Source: an uncultured Bacteroidia bacterium (GTDB lineage: Bacteria; Bacteroidota; Bacteroidia; Bacteroidales; UBA932). From it: a stretch of 64,000 nt of DNA. The stretch is taken from positions 1-64,000 of the forward strand of contig CACZXH010000007.1 of NCBI GenBank assembly GCA_902785065.1. Direction: 5' to 3'. Below are positions 39,733 to 48,186 of the stretch, piece after piece. How positions within the stretch are numbered: position 1 is the first letter of the stretch; every line of letters starts with the position of its first letter. Below the pieces are notes generated by a model. The model was not told the origin of the DNA, searched no databases, and was given only the letters and a program-made list of their open reading frames with translations. A program made the position numbers and the translations under genes.

Positions 39733-41320
39733 ACTTCTTGTACTTCACGGCGGCGGCTTCCACGGGGAGGGCAGCCTTGTAGTTCGCGAGATAGGCCTCG
39801 AAACCGGCGACATCGGCAGGGTCCGGGTTGATCTGGGTGCCGGTGTTGCCGGCGAAGACCGCCTTGTCCAGGAAATCGGGGAGGGAAAGGTTGCTGCCGT
39901 TCGCCATGTAGGAGCCCAGGAGCGCGATGCCCCAGGCGCCGCCTTCGCCCGCCGTCTCCATCACGGAGATGGGGGAGTTCAGGGCGGCGGCGAGGAAGCG
40001 CTGTCCCACGACCGGGGTCTTGAACAGGCCGCCGTGGCCGGTGATGCGGTCCACCTTCACGTGCTCCTGGTCGAAGAGCACGTCATTGCCGATCTTGAGC
40101 ACCGCGATGGCGCCGTAGATCTGGGCACGCATGAAGTTCGCGAGGGAGAACTTGTCGGAGGCGCTGCGCACGAACAGGGGGCGTCCTTCCGCGAAACCGG
40201 TGACCGGCTCGCCGGAGACATAGTTGTAAGCGACGAGGCCGCCGCAGTCGGGATCGCCCTGCAGGGCGTGCGTGAACAGGACGCGATAGATATCGTGCTT
40301 GTCCTCGACGGGGCCCAGCAGCTGCTGGTACTCGCGGATCATCTTCACCCAGGCGTTCAGTTCAGACGTGCAGTTGTTGCAGTGCACCATCGCGACGAGG
40401 TTTCCGTCCGGTGTGGTGACCATGTCGATCATCTCGTTCGGCTTGGAAAGCTCGTGCTCCAGGACGATCATCGAGAAGGAGGAGGTGCCGGCGGACACGT
40501 TGCCCGTCCGCGGCTTGACGGCATTCGTCGCCACCATGCCGGTCCCGGCATCGCCTTCCGGCGGGCACAGGGGAATCCCGGCCTTGAGGTGGCCAGAGAT
40601 GTCCAGCCGCTTGGCGCCGGTCTCGCTCAGGACGCCCGCTTTTTCACCGGCAGGCAGAACCTTGGGCAGGATGTCCCGGAGCTTCCAGGGGAAGCCGCAG
40701 GGGGCGACGAGCTTCTCGAACTTCTCCACCATGTCGGCGCGATAGTTCCCGGTGGTCGGGTCGATGGGCAGCATGCCGGAGGCGTCGCCTACGCCCAGGA
40801 CCTTCTCTCCGGTGAGCTTCCAGTGGATGTAGCCGGCGAGGGTGGTGAAGAAGGCAATCTGGGGGACATGCTCCTCCTTGTTCAGGATGGCCTGATACAG
40901 GTGGGAGATGCTCCAGCGGAGCGGGATGTTGTAGACGAAGAGCTTGGAGAGTTCCGCGGCGGCGGGGCCGGTGTTGGTGTTTCTCCAGGTGCGGAAGGGA
41001 ACAAGCAGGCTGCCTGCTTTGTCGAAGGGCATGTAGCCGTGCATCATCGCGCTGATGCCGATGGCGGCCAGATGCTCGATCTCGACGTCATAGCGAGCCT
41101 TCACGTCGGCCCGGAGGGAGGCGTAGCAGTCCTGCAGGCCGAACCAGATGGCTTCTTTGCTGTAAGTCCAGAGGCCGTCCACAAGCTGGTTTTCCCACTC
41201 GTGGGCGCCCTGGGCGATGGGTTTGTGCTCCTCATCGACCAGGACGGCCTTGATACGGGTGGATCCGAACTCGATGCCCAGGATGGCTTTGCCGGTTTCG
41301 ATGGTGATCCTCGGGTCCAT
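39731..41320 (-). CDS. araB: FGGY-family kinase, probable L-ribulokinase
   Basis: This 529-residue FGGY carbohydrate kinase has the N-terminal phosphate motif AILGIEFGSTRIKAVLVDEE. A substrate-side segment ISAMMHGYMPFD follows, with the second-domain motifs GNVSAGTSSFSMIV and RITGHGGLFKTPVV. Its place as last gene of an operon with araA and araD indicates L-ribulokinase, which makes L-ribulose 5-phosphate from L-ribulose. It differs from the E. coli AraB type and looks like the Bacteroidota branch often called xylulokinase-like, so substrate assignment rests on context. Only 1 nt separates the araA stop from this ATG. Confidence 0.85.
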   Translation of the reverse strand: MDPRITIETGKAILGIEFGSTRIKAVLVDEEHKPIAQGAHEWENQLVDGLWTYSKEAIWFGLQDCYASLRADVKARYDVEIEHLAAIGISAMMHGYMPFDKAGSLLVPFRTWRNTNTGPAAAELSKLFVYNIPLRWSISHLYQAILNKEEHVPQIAFFTTLAGYIHWKLTGEKVLGVGDASGMLPIDPTTGNYRADMVEKFEKLVAPCGFPWKLRDILPKVLPAGEKAGVLSETGAKRLDISGHLKAGIPLCPPEGDAGTGMVATNAVKPRTGNVSAGTSSFSMIVLEHELSKPNEMIDMVTTPDGNLVAMVHCNNCTSELNAWVKMIREYQQLLGPVEDKHDIYRVLFTHALQGDPDCGGLVAYNYVSGEPVTGFAEGRPLFVRSASDKFSLANFMRAQIYGAIAVLKIGNDVLFDQEHVKVDRITGHGGLFKTPVVGQRFLAAALNSPISVMETAGEGGAWGIALLGSYMANGSNLSLPDFLDKAVFAGNTGTQINPDPADVAGFEAYLANYKAALPVEAAAVKYKK

Positions 41321-41321
41321 G

Positions 41322-42857
41322 CTACTTCAGGGCTTTGTTCAGCATGTAGTACACCTCGTTCATCTTGAGTTCCTTCTTGAACGCGGGGATGGTGGTGTTC
41401 TTGTTGATGTGGACGAACTCGATGCCGGTCATTTCGGCGAAATCGTCCCAGTAGTCGGCCGTGAGGTCATAGCTGAAGGCAGAGTGGTGCGTACCGCCCG
41501 CGAGGATCCAGGCGCCGGCGCCCACCTCGAAGGTCGGTTGCGGGACCCAGAGGGCCGAGGCGACGGGGAGCTTGGGCATCGGCTTGGGCTCGATGCACTC
41601 CACGTCCTGGGCGATGAGGCGGAAACGGTTGCCGAGGTCCACGACGGTGGCCTTGATGCCGAAGCCGGTCTTGGAGGTGAAGACGAGGCGGGCGGTGGGC
41701 TGCTTGCGGATGCCGATGCCGAGGAAATGGACCTCGAGCTTGGGCTTGTCGACCGCGATCATCGGGCAGATCTCAAGCATGTGGCTCTGCAGGCAGGAGC
41801 TGCGGTCGCCGGCGAAGTTGAGGGTGTAGTCCTCGAGGAAGGAGCAGCCCTTCGGCAGGCCCTGGGACATCACCCAGCAGGTGCGGTACAGGCAGGCGGT
41901 CTTCCAGTCGCCTTCGGCACCGAAGCCGTAGCCTTCCTCCATCAGACGCTGGGAGGCGAGGCCCGGGATCTGGTCGAAGCCGCAGAAGTCGGGGGCGTCG
42001 ACGTCGGCGTCGCCAAGGTCGTCGAAGTTCGTGGTGAAGGCGGTGGCGCCTTCGTCCTTCAGGACGCGGCGCAGGGCGATCTCCGCCTTGGCGGAATTCC
42101 GCACCTTCTCCCAGTACACCTTCTCGCCGGTCTCGTCGATCTTGACGGTATAGAGCTTCTTGTACTCCTCGACGAGGGCGTCGGTCTCGGCGTCCGTGAC
42201 CTTCTTGAAGTACTCCATGAGGGAGGAAACCGGGTAGTAGTCCACGTGATAGCCCAGACGCTGCTCGAACTCGACGCGGTCGCCGTCGGTCACGGCGACG
42301 TTGTTCATGTTCATGCCGAACATCAGGCAGCGGACCTGCTTCGCGTCGGCGACGCCGGCGGCCACGCGGGCCCACACGGCGATCTGCTTCTGCGCGGCCT
42401 CGTCCTTCCAGTAGCCGACGACGACCTTGCGCTGGACGCGCATCCGGGTGCAGATGTGGCCGTACTCGATGTCGCCGTGGGCGCTCTGGTTCAGGTTCAT
42501 GAAGTCCATGTCGATGTCGCCCCACGGAATCTCCGCGTTGTACTGGGTGTGGAAGTGCAGGAGGGGCTTCTCCAGGGACTGGAGGCCCTTGATCCACATC
42601 TTGGCGGGGGAGAAGGTGTGCATCCACGTGATCACGCCGACGCACTTCTCCTCGTTGTTCGCGGCCTTCATCACGGCCTCGACCTCCTTGCTGGAGTTGG
42701 CGGTACCCTTATAGACGATCTTGACGGGAATGTTGCCCGACGCATTCAGGCCTTCCACCATTTCCTTGGAATGCCCGTCGACGGCGACCACCGCATCTCC
42801 GCCATAGAGGAGCTGCGCGCCGGTCACCCACCATAATTCGCAATTTTCAAAAGCCAT
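41322..42857 (-). CDS. araA: L-arabinose isomerase
   Basis: AraA converts L-arabinose to L-ribulose in the cytoplasm. The 511-residue protein starts MAFENCELWWVTGAQLLYG. Metal and active-site motifs are present: HFHTQYNAEIPWGDIDMDFM, MEEGYGFGAEGDWKTA with two metal Glu residues, LQSHMLEICPMI, and GGTHHSAFS with the catalytic His region. The length and motifs are standard. It starts 4 nt after araD and ends 1 nt before araB, in the middle of a tightly packed operon. An upstream in-frame extension overlaps araD and is not used. Confidence 0.97.
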   Translation of the reverse strand: MAFENCELWWVTGAQLLYGGDAVVAVDGHSKEMVEGLNASGNIPVKIVYKGTANSSKEVEAVMKAANNEEKCVGVITWMHTFSPAKMWIKGLQSLEKPLLHFHTQYNAEIPWGDIDMDFMNLNQSAHGDIEYGHICTRMRVQRKVVVGYWKDEAAQKQIAVWARVAAGVADAKQVRCLMFGMNMNNVAVTDGDRVEFEQRLGYHVDYYPVSSLMEYFKKVTDAETDALVEEYKKLYTVKIDETGEKVYWEKVRNSAKAEIALRRVLKDEGATAFTTNFDDLGDADVDAPDFCGFDQIPGLASQRLMEEGYGFGAEGDWKTACLYRTCWVMSQGLPKGCSFLEDYTLNFAGDRSSCLQSHMLEICPMIAVDKPKLEVHFLGIGIRKQPTARLVFTSKTGFGIKATVVDLGNRFRLIAQDVECIEPKPMPKLPVASALWVPQPTFEVGAGAWILAGGTHHSAFSYDLTADYWDDFAEMTGIEFVHINKNTTIPAFKKELKMNEVYYMLNKALK

Positions 42858-42861
42858 AGTT

Positions 42862-43626
42862 CTATTCAGTGTTATTACGTTTCTTGATTCTGGGTTCTTT
42901 CTTCTTTTTCTGGCCGTAGTAAGCGTTCGGGCCATGCTTGCGGGAGTAGTGTTTCTCGACGAGGTGCATGTTCATCGAGGGTTTGTTGGACTCCAGCGGT
43001 CCCATGTAGATGTTGCTGGACAAGTGGATCGACTTGGCGATGAAGGCCATCTTGGCGACTTCCTCGAGGACGACGGCGTTATGGACGGCGTTGTCGGCGT
43101 CGGTGCCCCAGGTGAAGGGACCGTGGTTCTTGACGAGGACCGCGGGGGTATCCATGGGTTTCAGGGCGCTGAAACGCTCGACGATCACGTTGCCGGTTTC
43201 CTTCTCGTACTCCCCGAAGACTTCCTTCTTCTTCATGTCCCGCGTGCAGGGGATGTCGTTGTAGAAGTAGTCGGCGTGGGTGGTGCCGAGGACCGGGATG
43301 TCGCGGCCGGCCTGGGCCCAGGCCGTGGCGAAGGTGGAGTGGGTGTGGACCACGCCGCCGATTTCCGGGAACGCCTTGTACAGGACGAGGTGCGTGGGGG
43401 TGTCGGAGGAGGGATTGAGATCGCCCTCCACGACTTTCCCTTCGAGGTCCACGACCACCATGTCGGACGGTTTCATCCCGTCATACGAGACGCCGGAGGG
43501 CTTGATCACCACGAGGCCGGATTCCCGGTCGATGGCGGAGACATTGCCCCAGGTGAAGAGGACGAGGCCGTGCTTCACAAGGTCCAGGTTGGCCTTGCAG
43601 ACCTTTTCTTTGAGTTCTTCTAACAT
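42862..43626 (-). CDS. araD: L-ribulose-5-phosphate 4-epimerase
   Basis: AraD epimerises L-ribulose 5-phosphate to D-xylulose 5-phosphate, the entry to the pentose phosphate pathway. This class II aldolase-fold enzyme has zinc ligands H94 and H96 in [16 protein letters not shown] and H168 in [32 protein letters not shown] is the N-terminal substrate loop. The C-terminus carries a lysine-rich extension ([15 protein letters not shown]) after the usual end near NAYYGQ, of unknown meaning. It lies between the symporter gene, separated by a palindromic repeat, and araA. Confidence 0.95.
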   Translation of the reverse strand: MLEELKEKVCKANLDLVKHGLVLFTWGNVSAIDRESGLVVIKPSGVSYDGMKPSDMVVVDLEGKVVEGDLNPSSDTPTHLVLYKAFPEIGGVVHTHSTFATAWAQAGRDIPVLGTTHADYFYNDIPCTRDMKKKEVFGEYEKETGNVIVERFSALKPMDTPAVLVKNHGPFTWGTDADNAVHNAVVLEEVAKMAFIAKSIHLSSNIYMGPLESNKPSMNMHLVEKHYSRKHGPNAYYGQKKKKEPRIKKRNNTE

Positions 43627-43632
43627 AACAAT

Positions 43633-43659
43633 AGATTTCTCGACTTTGCTCGAAATGAC
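43633..43659 (-). repeat. Palindromic repeat between symporter and araD genes
   Basis: A 27-nt copy on the minus strand (GTCATTTCGAGCAAAG...GAGAAATCT) lies 6 nt upstream of the araD start, within the operon. Confidence 0.85.
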
Positions 43660-43668
43660 AAAGGAAGA

Positions 43669-45296
43669 CTACCAGAAATAGATGTAGAAGGCCACGGTGA
43701 AGGCCAGGATGATGACGGTGTGGATGATGTCCCAGGCGCCCCAGGAGGCGCGGGTTTCGGCCTTCTGCTCAGGCGTGGCGGTGCCGAAGCACAGACCCTG
43801 GACCTGCTCAGGCGCGGGCTTCTTCGTGCACAGGGTGACGACGATCGCGAGGGCGATGCAGAACAGGAACATCCAGACGCAGAATGCATACACGTTCATC
43901 TCGTTGAAGATGTAGGTGAAGACGTTGTGGGCCTGCGGGTTGATGATCATCGTGAAGAGGCGGGTGAAGCCCAGGACGAGACCGACGATGAGGGTCCACA
44001 TACCGGCCTTCGGGGAGGTCTTCTTCCAGCTGATACCCAGGAGGAACACGGCGGCACGACCACGACGACGGTCGCGATACGGCCGATGGTGACGAGCTTC
44101 TTCTCATCGGTCTCCGGGTGCTTGCGCTTGTAGATGTCGATGGTGTACAGCATCGCGGAGGAGTTGTACAGGGAGGCGAGGGAGCTCATGAGGGCGGCGA
44201 GGATACCGCAGATCACCACGCCCTTCAGGCCCACCGGCAGGAGGGTGTTGACGAGCATCGGGAAGGCGATGTCCGGGTTGGAGACGGTTCCGTCGGCCTG
44301 GAGGCCAAGGGCGGCCGCGAGCTGCTGTCCGATGGCGGAATCCGGGGTCTTGGTGAGCGCGTAGGCGATCATGCCGGGGATGAGGAACAGGAACACCGGG
44401 AGGAGCTTCAGGTAGGCGCCGAAGATGGTGCCGCGGCGGGCTTCCTTCTGGTTCTTGCCGGAGAGGACGCGCTGGACGATGAACTGGTCGGTGCACCAGT
44501 ACCAGAAGCCGATGATGGCGGAGCCGAAGAGGGCGCCGTACCACGGGAATTCGGGATCCTTGCCGGAGCGCATGAGGTCGGTCATCGTGTCGCCGAGGTC
44601 ATTGACGGGCTGGGCGCCGCAGATGTCCATCATCGCGTTCCAGCCGCCGAGTTCCTTGAGGCCGAGCCACAGGATCACGAGGGAGCCGATGAGCAGGATC
44701 GGGGTCTGCAGCACGGAGGTCTTCAGGACGGATTCCATACCGCCGATGACGGTGTAGATGGCGGTGATGATCACCAGGGCGAGGGCCGCGACCCAGAAGT
44801 TGATGCCCAGGAGGGTGTTCAGCGCGAGGCCGCCGGCGAGGACGGTCACGGACACCTTGGTGAGGACGTAGCTGGCGAGGGAGAGCCAGGTCAGGATGCC
44901 GCGGCTTTCCTTGTTGTAGCGCTTCTCGAGGAATTCGGGCATGGTGTAGACCATGCTGCGCTCGTAGAACGGGACGAAGACCCAGCCGAGGATGAGGATC
45001 ATCCAGCCCTGGATTTCCCAGTGGGCCTGGGCCATGCCGGCGGAGGCGCCGGTGCCCGCGAGGCCGATCAGGTGCTCGGAGCCGATGTTGGAGGCGAAGA
45101 TGGAGGCGCCGATGGCGATCCAGGTGGCGCTGCGGCCACTGAGGAAGTAGTCACCGGAGGTTTCCTTCTTCTTGCGGGAGACGTCCCAGCAGATCCAGAC
45201 CATCGCCAGGAAGAAAATGGCGATCACGATCCAGTCCCAGGAGGCGAGCGAGATGCGGTTCAGGTCCGCAGCTGCAATGAGAAGATTGTTGAACAT
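43669..45296 (-). pseudogene. Sodium/sugar symporter (SSS family), frameshifted
   Basis: This is an SGLT-type sodium:solute symporter that would import L-arabinose given its operon. The first 410 or so residues read in one frame, with SSS motifs such as DYFLSGRSATWIAIGASIFA, GSEHLIGLAGTG and GALFGSAIIGFWYWCTDQFI. The last helices (AVFLLGISWKKTSPKAGMWT to the end VAFYIYFW) read in another. The join is at 44050-44058, where GTG-CC-GCC needs one more base (GTG GCC GCC) to continue VVVAAVFLLG. A -1 indel, real or artefactual, is indicated. The repaired protein would be about 540 residues, a normal length. Confidence 0.85.
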
Positions 45297-45317
45297 AAAG
45301 AGTGTGTGTTATTGAAG

Positions 45318-45995
45318 TTAGATTTTGAAATTGCCGTCGTATTTCTCCCGGTTGAAGCGGTACAGGGCCGCGCCCTTGCGGGAGAGGGTCTTGTCGATGC
45401 CGCCCGTCTTCTCGATGTAGTCCATCTGGGCGATCCGCTTGCGGAAGTTCCGCTTGTCGATGGGTTCGCCGAGGATGGCCTCATAGAGGGCCTGGAGCTG
45501 CGTAAGGGTGAATTCCTCCGGGAGGAGGTTGATCCCCACGGGTTTCACCGTGGCCTGGTAGCGCATGAAGCGGAGGGCGTCCTGCACCATCCGGTTGTGG
45601 TCGAAAATGAGGCGGGGGATAGCGGGAAGCTTGATCCAGAAGGCGTTATGGGCCCGGACCAGCTCCCGGTCATATTTCTTGATGTCCACGAGGGCGTAGT
45701 ACGCGGTGGAGAGCACGCGCTCTCCGGGGTCGCGCTCCACTTCGCCGTACGTATGGACCTGGCGCATATACAGGTCGTCGAGGCCCGTAAGCTCGGCCAC
45801 GACGCGCCGGGCGGCATCGTCGATGTTCTCTCCGTCCTCGACGAACCCGCCCGCGAGGGACCATTCGCCCTTCGCCGGCTCGAAATTCCGCTGGAGCAGC
45901 AGCAGACTGAGCTCACCCTCCTCGAATCCGAAGATGATGCAGTCCACGGCCGCGTGGAATTTGGGATGTACACTGTAAAAGGCTTGTTCGGCCAT
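45318..45995 (-). CDS. araR: Nudix-family transcriptional regulator AraR
   Basis: This 225-residue protein combines an N-terminal Nudix-fold effector domain (LLLQRNFEPAKGEWSLAGGF then EDGENIDDAARRVVAELTG) and a C-terminal winged-helix DNA-binding domain (FTLTQLQALYEAILGEPIDK, RNFRKRIAQMDYI). The Nudix box is degenerate, as in regulators that bind sugar rather than hydrolyse nucleotides. Bacteroidota AraR of this type is known to repress arabinose genes and to respond to L-arabinose. It heads the operon araR-symporter-araD-araA-araB. Two palindromes just upstream, one on its own -7 box, are probable operators, so autoregulation is likely. Confidence 0.92.
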   Translation of the reverse strand: MAEQAFYSVHPKFHAAVDCIIFGFEEGELSLLLLQRNFEPAKGEWSLAGGFVEDGENIDDAARRVVAELTGLDDLYMRQVHTYGEVERDPGERVLSTAYYALVDIKKYDRELVRAHNAFWIKLPAIPRLIFDHNRMVQDALRFMRYQATVKPVGINLLPEEFTLTQLQALYEAILGEPIDKRNFRKRIAQMDYIEKTGGIDKTLSRKGAALYRFNREKYDGNFKI

Positions 45996-46004
45996 TGGCT
46001 TTTA

Positions 46005-46027
46005 GCAAGTGTTCAAACTACACTTGC
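46005..46027. promoter_or_regulatory. Probable AraR operator 1
   Basis: GCAAGTGT (46005-46012), 7 nt, ACACTTGC (46020-46027): a perfect 8-bp inverted repeat. Its right edge touches the -7 box of the araR promoter. Confidence 0.75.
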
Positions 46028-46057
46028 AAAGATATGTAAATAAAAGTGTACTTGCAA
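46027..46057 (-). promoter_or_regulatory. araR operon promoter
   Basis: On the minus strand TTG (46057-46055) and TATCTTTG (46034-46027) are spaced by 20 nt, an exact Bacteroidota promoter. Operator 1 covers the start-point side and operator 2 covers the -33 element. Confidence 0.75.
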
Positions 46058-46064
46058 CACTTTT
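46042..46064. promoter_or_regulatory. Probable AraR operator 2
   Basis: AAAAGTGT (46042-46049), 7 nt, ACACTTTT (46057-46064): a perfect 8-bp inverted repeat sharing the AAGTGT-N7-ACACTT core with operator 1, centred 37 bp away. It also lies just upstream of the GH97 -7 box. Confidence 0.75.
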
Positions 46065-46079
46065 TACAAAAAAAGTTTG

Positions 46080-46087
46080 TATCTTTG
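46080..46087 (+). promoter_or_regulatory. -7 box for the GH97 gene
   Basis: TATCTTTG ends 3 nt before the ATG at 46091, so a transcript from it would start at or next to the initiation codon. Confidence 0.6.
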
Positions 46088-46090
46088 GTC

Positions 46091-48115
46091 ATGATGAAAA
46101 AGATAGCCTTGATTCTCAGCTTGGTGCTCCTCGCGCTGCCGGTGGCCGCGTCGGAGGAGCGCGTGACCAGCCCGGACGGACGGCTGGTGGTGACGGTTTC
46201 TGACGAGGGCGCCATGCCCACGTACAGTGTGACCTATGATGGAATTCCGTTCCTGTGGCGCTCTCCGCTGGGTCTGAAGACCGATATCGGCGATTTCACC
46301 CAAGGGGTCCGTCTGGCCGGCTGGCTCCTGGAAGGGCCGGTTACCGACGACTACAGCATCCCGACCATCAAGAAGTCGTCCGTGCACTATGAGGCCAACC
46401 GGGCCGTGTTCTCCTTCGTCAAGGATGGAAAGGAGCTGATGGATGTTATCTTCCAGGTGAGCGCGAACGACATTGCGTTCCGCTACCGGATCAATCCGCC
46501 CAAGCCCGACACGAAAGTGTGTGTGATTACGGAGGAAGCGACGGGGTACGTGTTTCGGGACGGGACGACGGGCTTTCTGAGCCCGATGATGGGGCCGATG
46601 TCCGGCTTCGCCCGTACTACGCCCAGCTATGAGACGGATTATCAGGCCGATCAGCCCTTGGGCAAGAACGGCGACGGCCACGGCTACGTGTTCCCGGCAT
46701 TGTTCCGCAACGGGAACGACGGCTGGGCGCTCCTCAGCGAAACCGGCGTGAACGGGACATACTGCGGCGGGCGGCTCATCGGCAACGCCGATGGCTCCTA
46801 CCGCCTCGCCTTCCCGATGCCGGAGGAAATCGGCGGCAACGGCACGAGCACCGTGGGCCTGGCCATTCCGGGCTGCACGCCCTGGCGCACCATTACTGTC
46901 GCGCGCGACCTGAAGCCCATCGTGGAGACCACCGTCGCCTGGGACGTCGTGGAGCCGCAGTACGAGGCCTCCCAGGTCTATGAGCCCTCCCGCGGGTCCT
47001 GGAGCTGGATCCTGAAGATGGACAGCAACACCACTTATCCCGTGCAGCTGCAGTACATTGACTTCAGCGCTGCGATGGGCTGGGAAACGATCCTCGTGGA
47101 CGCCCTCTGGGACACCCAGATCGGCCGGGAGAATATGGAAAAGCTTGCCGCATACGCGAAGGAGAAGGGCGTCCGGCTCTTTGTCTGGTACAACTCCAAC
47201 GGCTATTGGAACGACGCCCCGCAGGGCCCGCGGAACATCATGAACCGCAGTGTCACCCGCCGCAAGGAGATGGCCTGGCTCCAGAAACTCGGCGTCAAGG
47301 GCATCAAGGTCGATTTCTTCGGCTCCGACAAGCAGGTGATGCTCCAGCTCTACGAGGATATCCTCGTCGATGCCAACGACTTCGGCCTCCAGTGCGTCTT
47401 CCACGGCTGCACCCTGCCTCGCGGCTGGGAGCGGATGTATCCGAACTTCGCCTCGGCGGAGGCGGTCGTCGCCAGCGAGAACCTTTATTTCGGCCAGTAC
47501 CGCTGCGACCGCGAGGCCTTCAGCGCCACCCTGCACCCCTTCATCCGCAACACCGTCGCGGCGATGGACTTCGGCGGCAGCACGCTGAACAAGGTCTATA
47601 ATCCCTTCAACGACACCGCCCGCCGTGGCTCCATCCGCCGCACCTCCGACGTCTTTGCGCTCGCTACGGCCGTGCTCTTCCAGAGTTACGTCCAGCATTT
47701 TGCGATGACGCCGGAGAACCTCACCGACGCCCCCGCCTGGGCCGTCGATTTCATGAAGGAGGTTCCGACGAAGTGGGACGAGGTCAAGTTCATTGACGGT
47801 TATCCCGGCCAGTTCGTCGTCCTCGCGCGTCGCGCGGGCGATAAGTGGTATTATGTGGGCATCAATGCATCGGCGGAATCCCGCACGGTGGAGGTTGACC
47901 TGCCGGCCGGCGCATATACGCTCTATTCCGACACCGTGGAGCCCGCCACGGCGAAGGCCGCCCGCAAGCTCCACGGCAAGAAGGCGCCCCTGACGCTGGA
48001 ACCGCGCCAGACCACCGCCGCCACCTTCCTCGGCGCCCGCGAATCCCGTACCCACAAGGGCGGCCCCGTGAAAGTGACCATCCCCTGTAACGGCGGCTTC
48101 GTGATCGTGCAATAA
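46091..48115 (+). CDS. GH97-family glycoside hydrolase (retaining type)
   Basis: This 674-residue secreted enzyme has a signal peptide (ALILSLVLLALPVAAS). GH97 architecture follows: an N-terminal beta-supersandwich to about residue 280, a TIM barrel (DFSAAMGWETILVDALWD onwards), and a C-terminal beta domain. KGIKVDFFGSDKQ places an Asp at about residue 408, where retaining GH97 enzymes have their nucleophile. Inverting alpha-glucosidases such as SusB use Glu residues instead. Known retaining members are alpha-galactosidase and beta-L-arabinopyranosidase. The shared control region with araR favours an arabinose-releasing role, by inference. Either of two adjacent ATGs (46091, 46094) may start it. 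A hairpin separates it from the convergent GH43 gene. Confidence 0.9.
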   Translation: MMKKIALILSLVLLALPVAASEERVTSPDGRLVVTVSDEGAMPTYSVTYDGIPFLWRSPLGLKTDIGDFTQGVRLAGWLLEGPVTDDYSIPTIKKSSVHYEANRAVFSFVKDGKELMDVIFQVSANDIAFRYRINPPKPDTKVCVITEEATGYVFRDGTTGFLSPMMGPMSGFARTTPSYETDYQADQPLGKNGDGHGYVFPALFRNGNDGWALLSETGVNGTYCGGRLIGNADGSYRLAFPMPEEIGGNGTSTVGLAIPGCTPWRTITVARDLKPIVETTVAWDVVEPQYEASQVYEPSRGSWSWILKMDSNTTYPVQLQYIDFSAAMGWETILVDALWDTQIGRENMEKLAAYAKEKGVRLFVWYNSNGYWNDAPQGPRNIMNRSVTRRKEMAWLQKLGVKGIKVDFFGSDKQVMLQLYEDILVDANDFGLQCVFHGCTLPRGWERMYPNFASAEAVVASENLYFGQYRCDREAFSATLHPFIRNTVAAMDFGGSTLNKVYNPFNDTARRGSIRRTSDVFALATAVLFQSYVQHFAMTPENLTDAPAWAVDFMKEVPTKWDEVKFIDGYPGQFVVLARRAGDKWYYVGINASAESRTVEVDLPAGAYTLYSDTVEPATAKAARKLHGKKAPLTLEPRQTTAATFLGARESRTHKGGPVKVTIPCNGGFVIVQ

Positions 48116-48137
48116 ACGCCGATGGTGGTCCATAAAC

Positions 48138-48171
48138 GCAGAAGGGGGTCCGTTTGGGGACCCCCTTCTGC
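48138..48171. terminator. 14-bp hairpin between convergent GH97 and GH43 genes
   Basis: GCAGAAGGGGGTCC (48138-48151) pairs perfectly with 48158-48171 across a 6-nt loop. There is no T run. It shares a sequence pattern with the hairpin at 12137, and a left half-copy precedes it at 48116-48131. Confidence 0.7.
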
Positions 48172-48186
48172 TATGTCAATCTGGAA

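Noticed and set aside
41217..42836. Long plus-strand open frames opposite araB, araA and the symporter gene.
   Set aside because: They are antisense shadows of well-conserved ara genes and show no domain, signal peptide or plausible start context.
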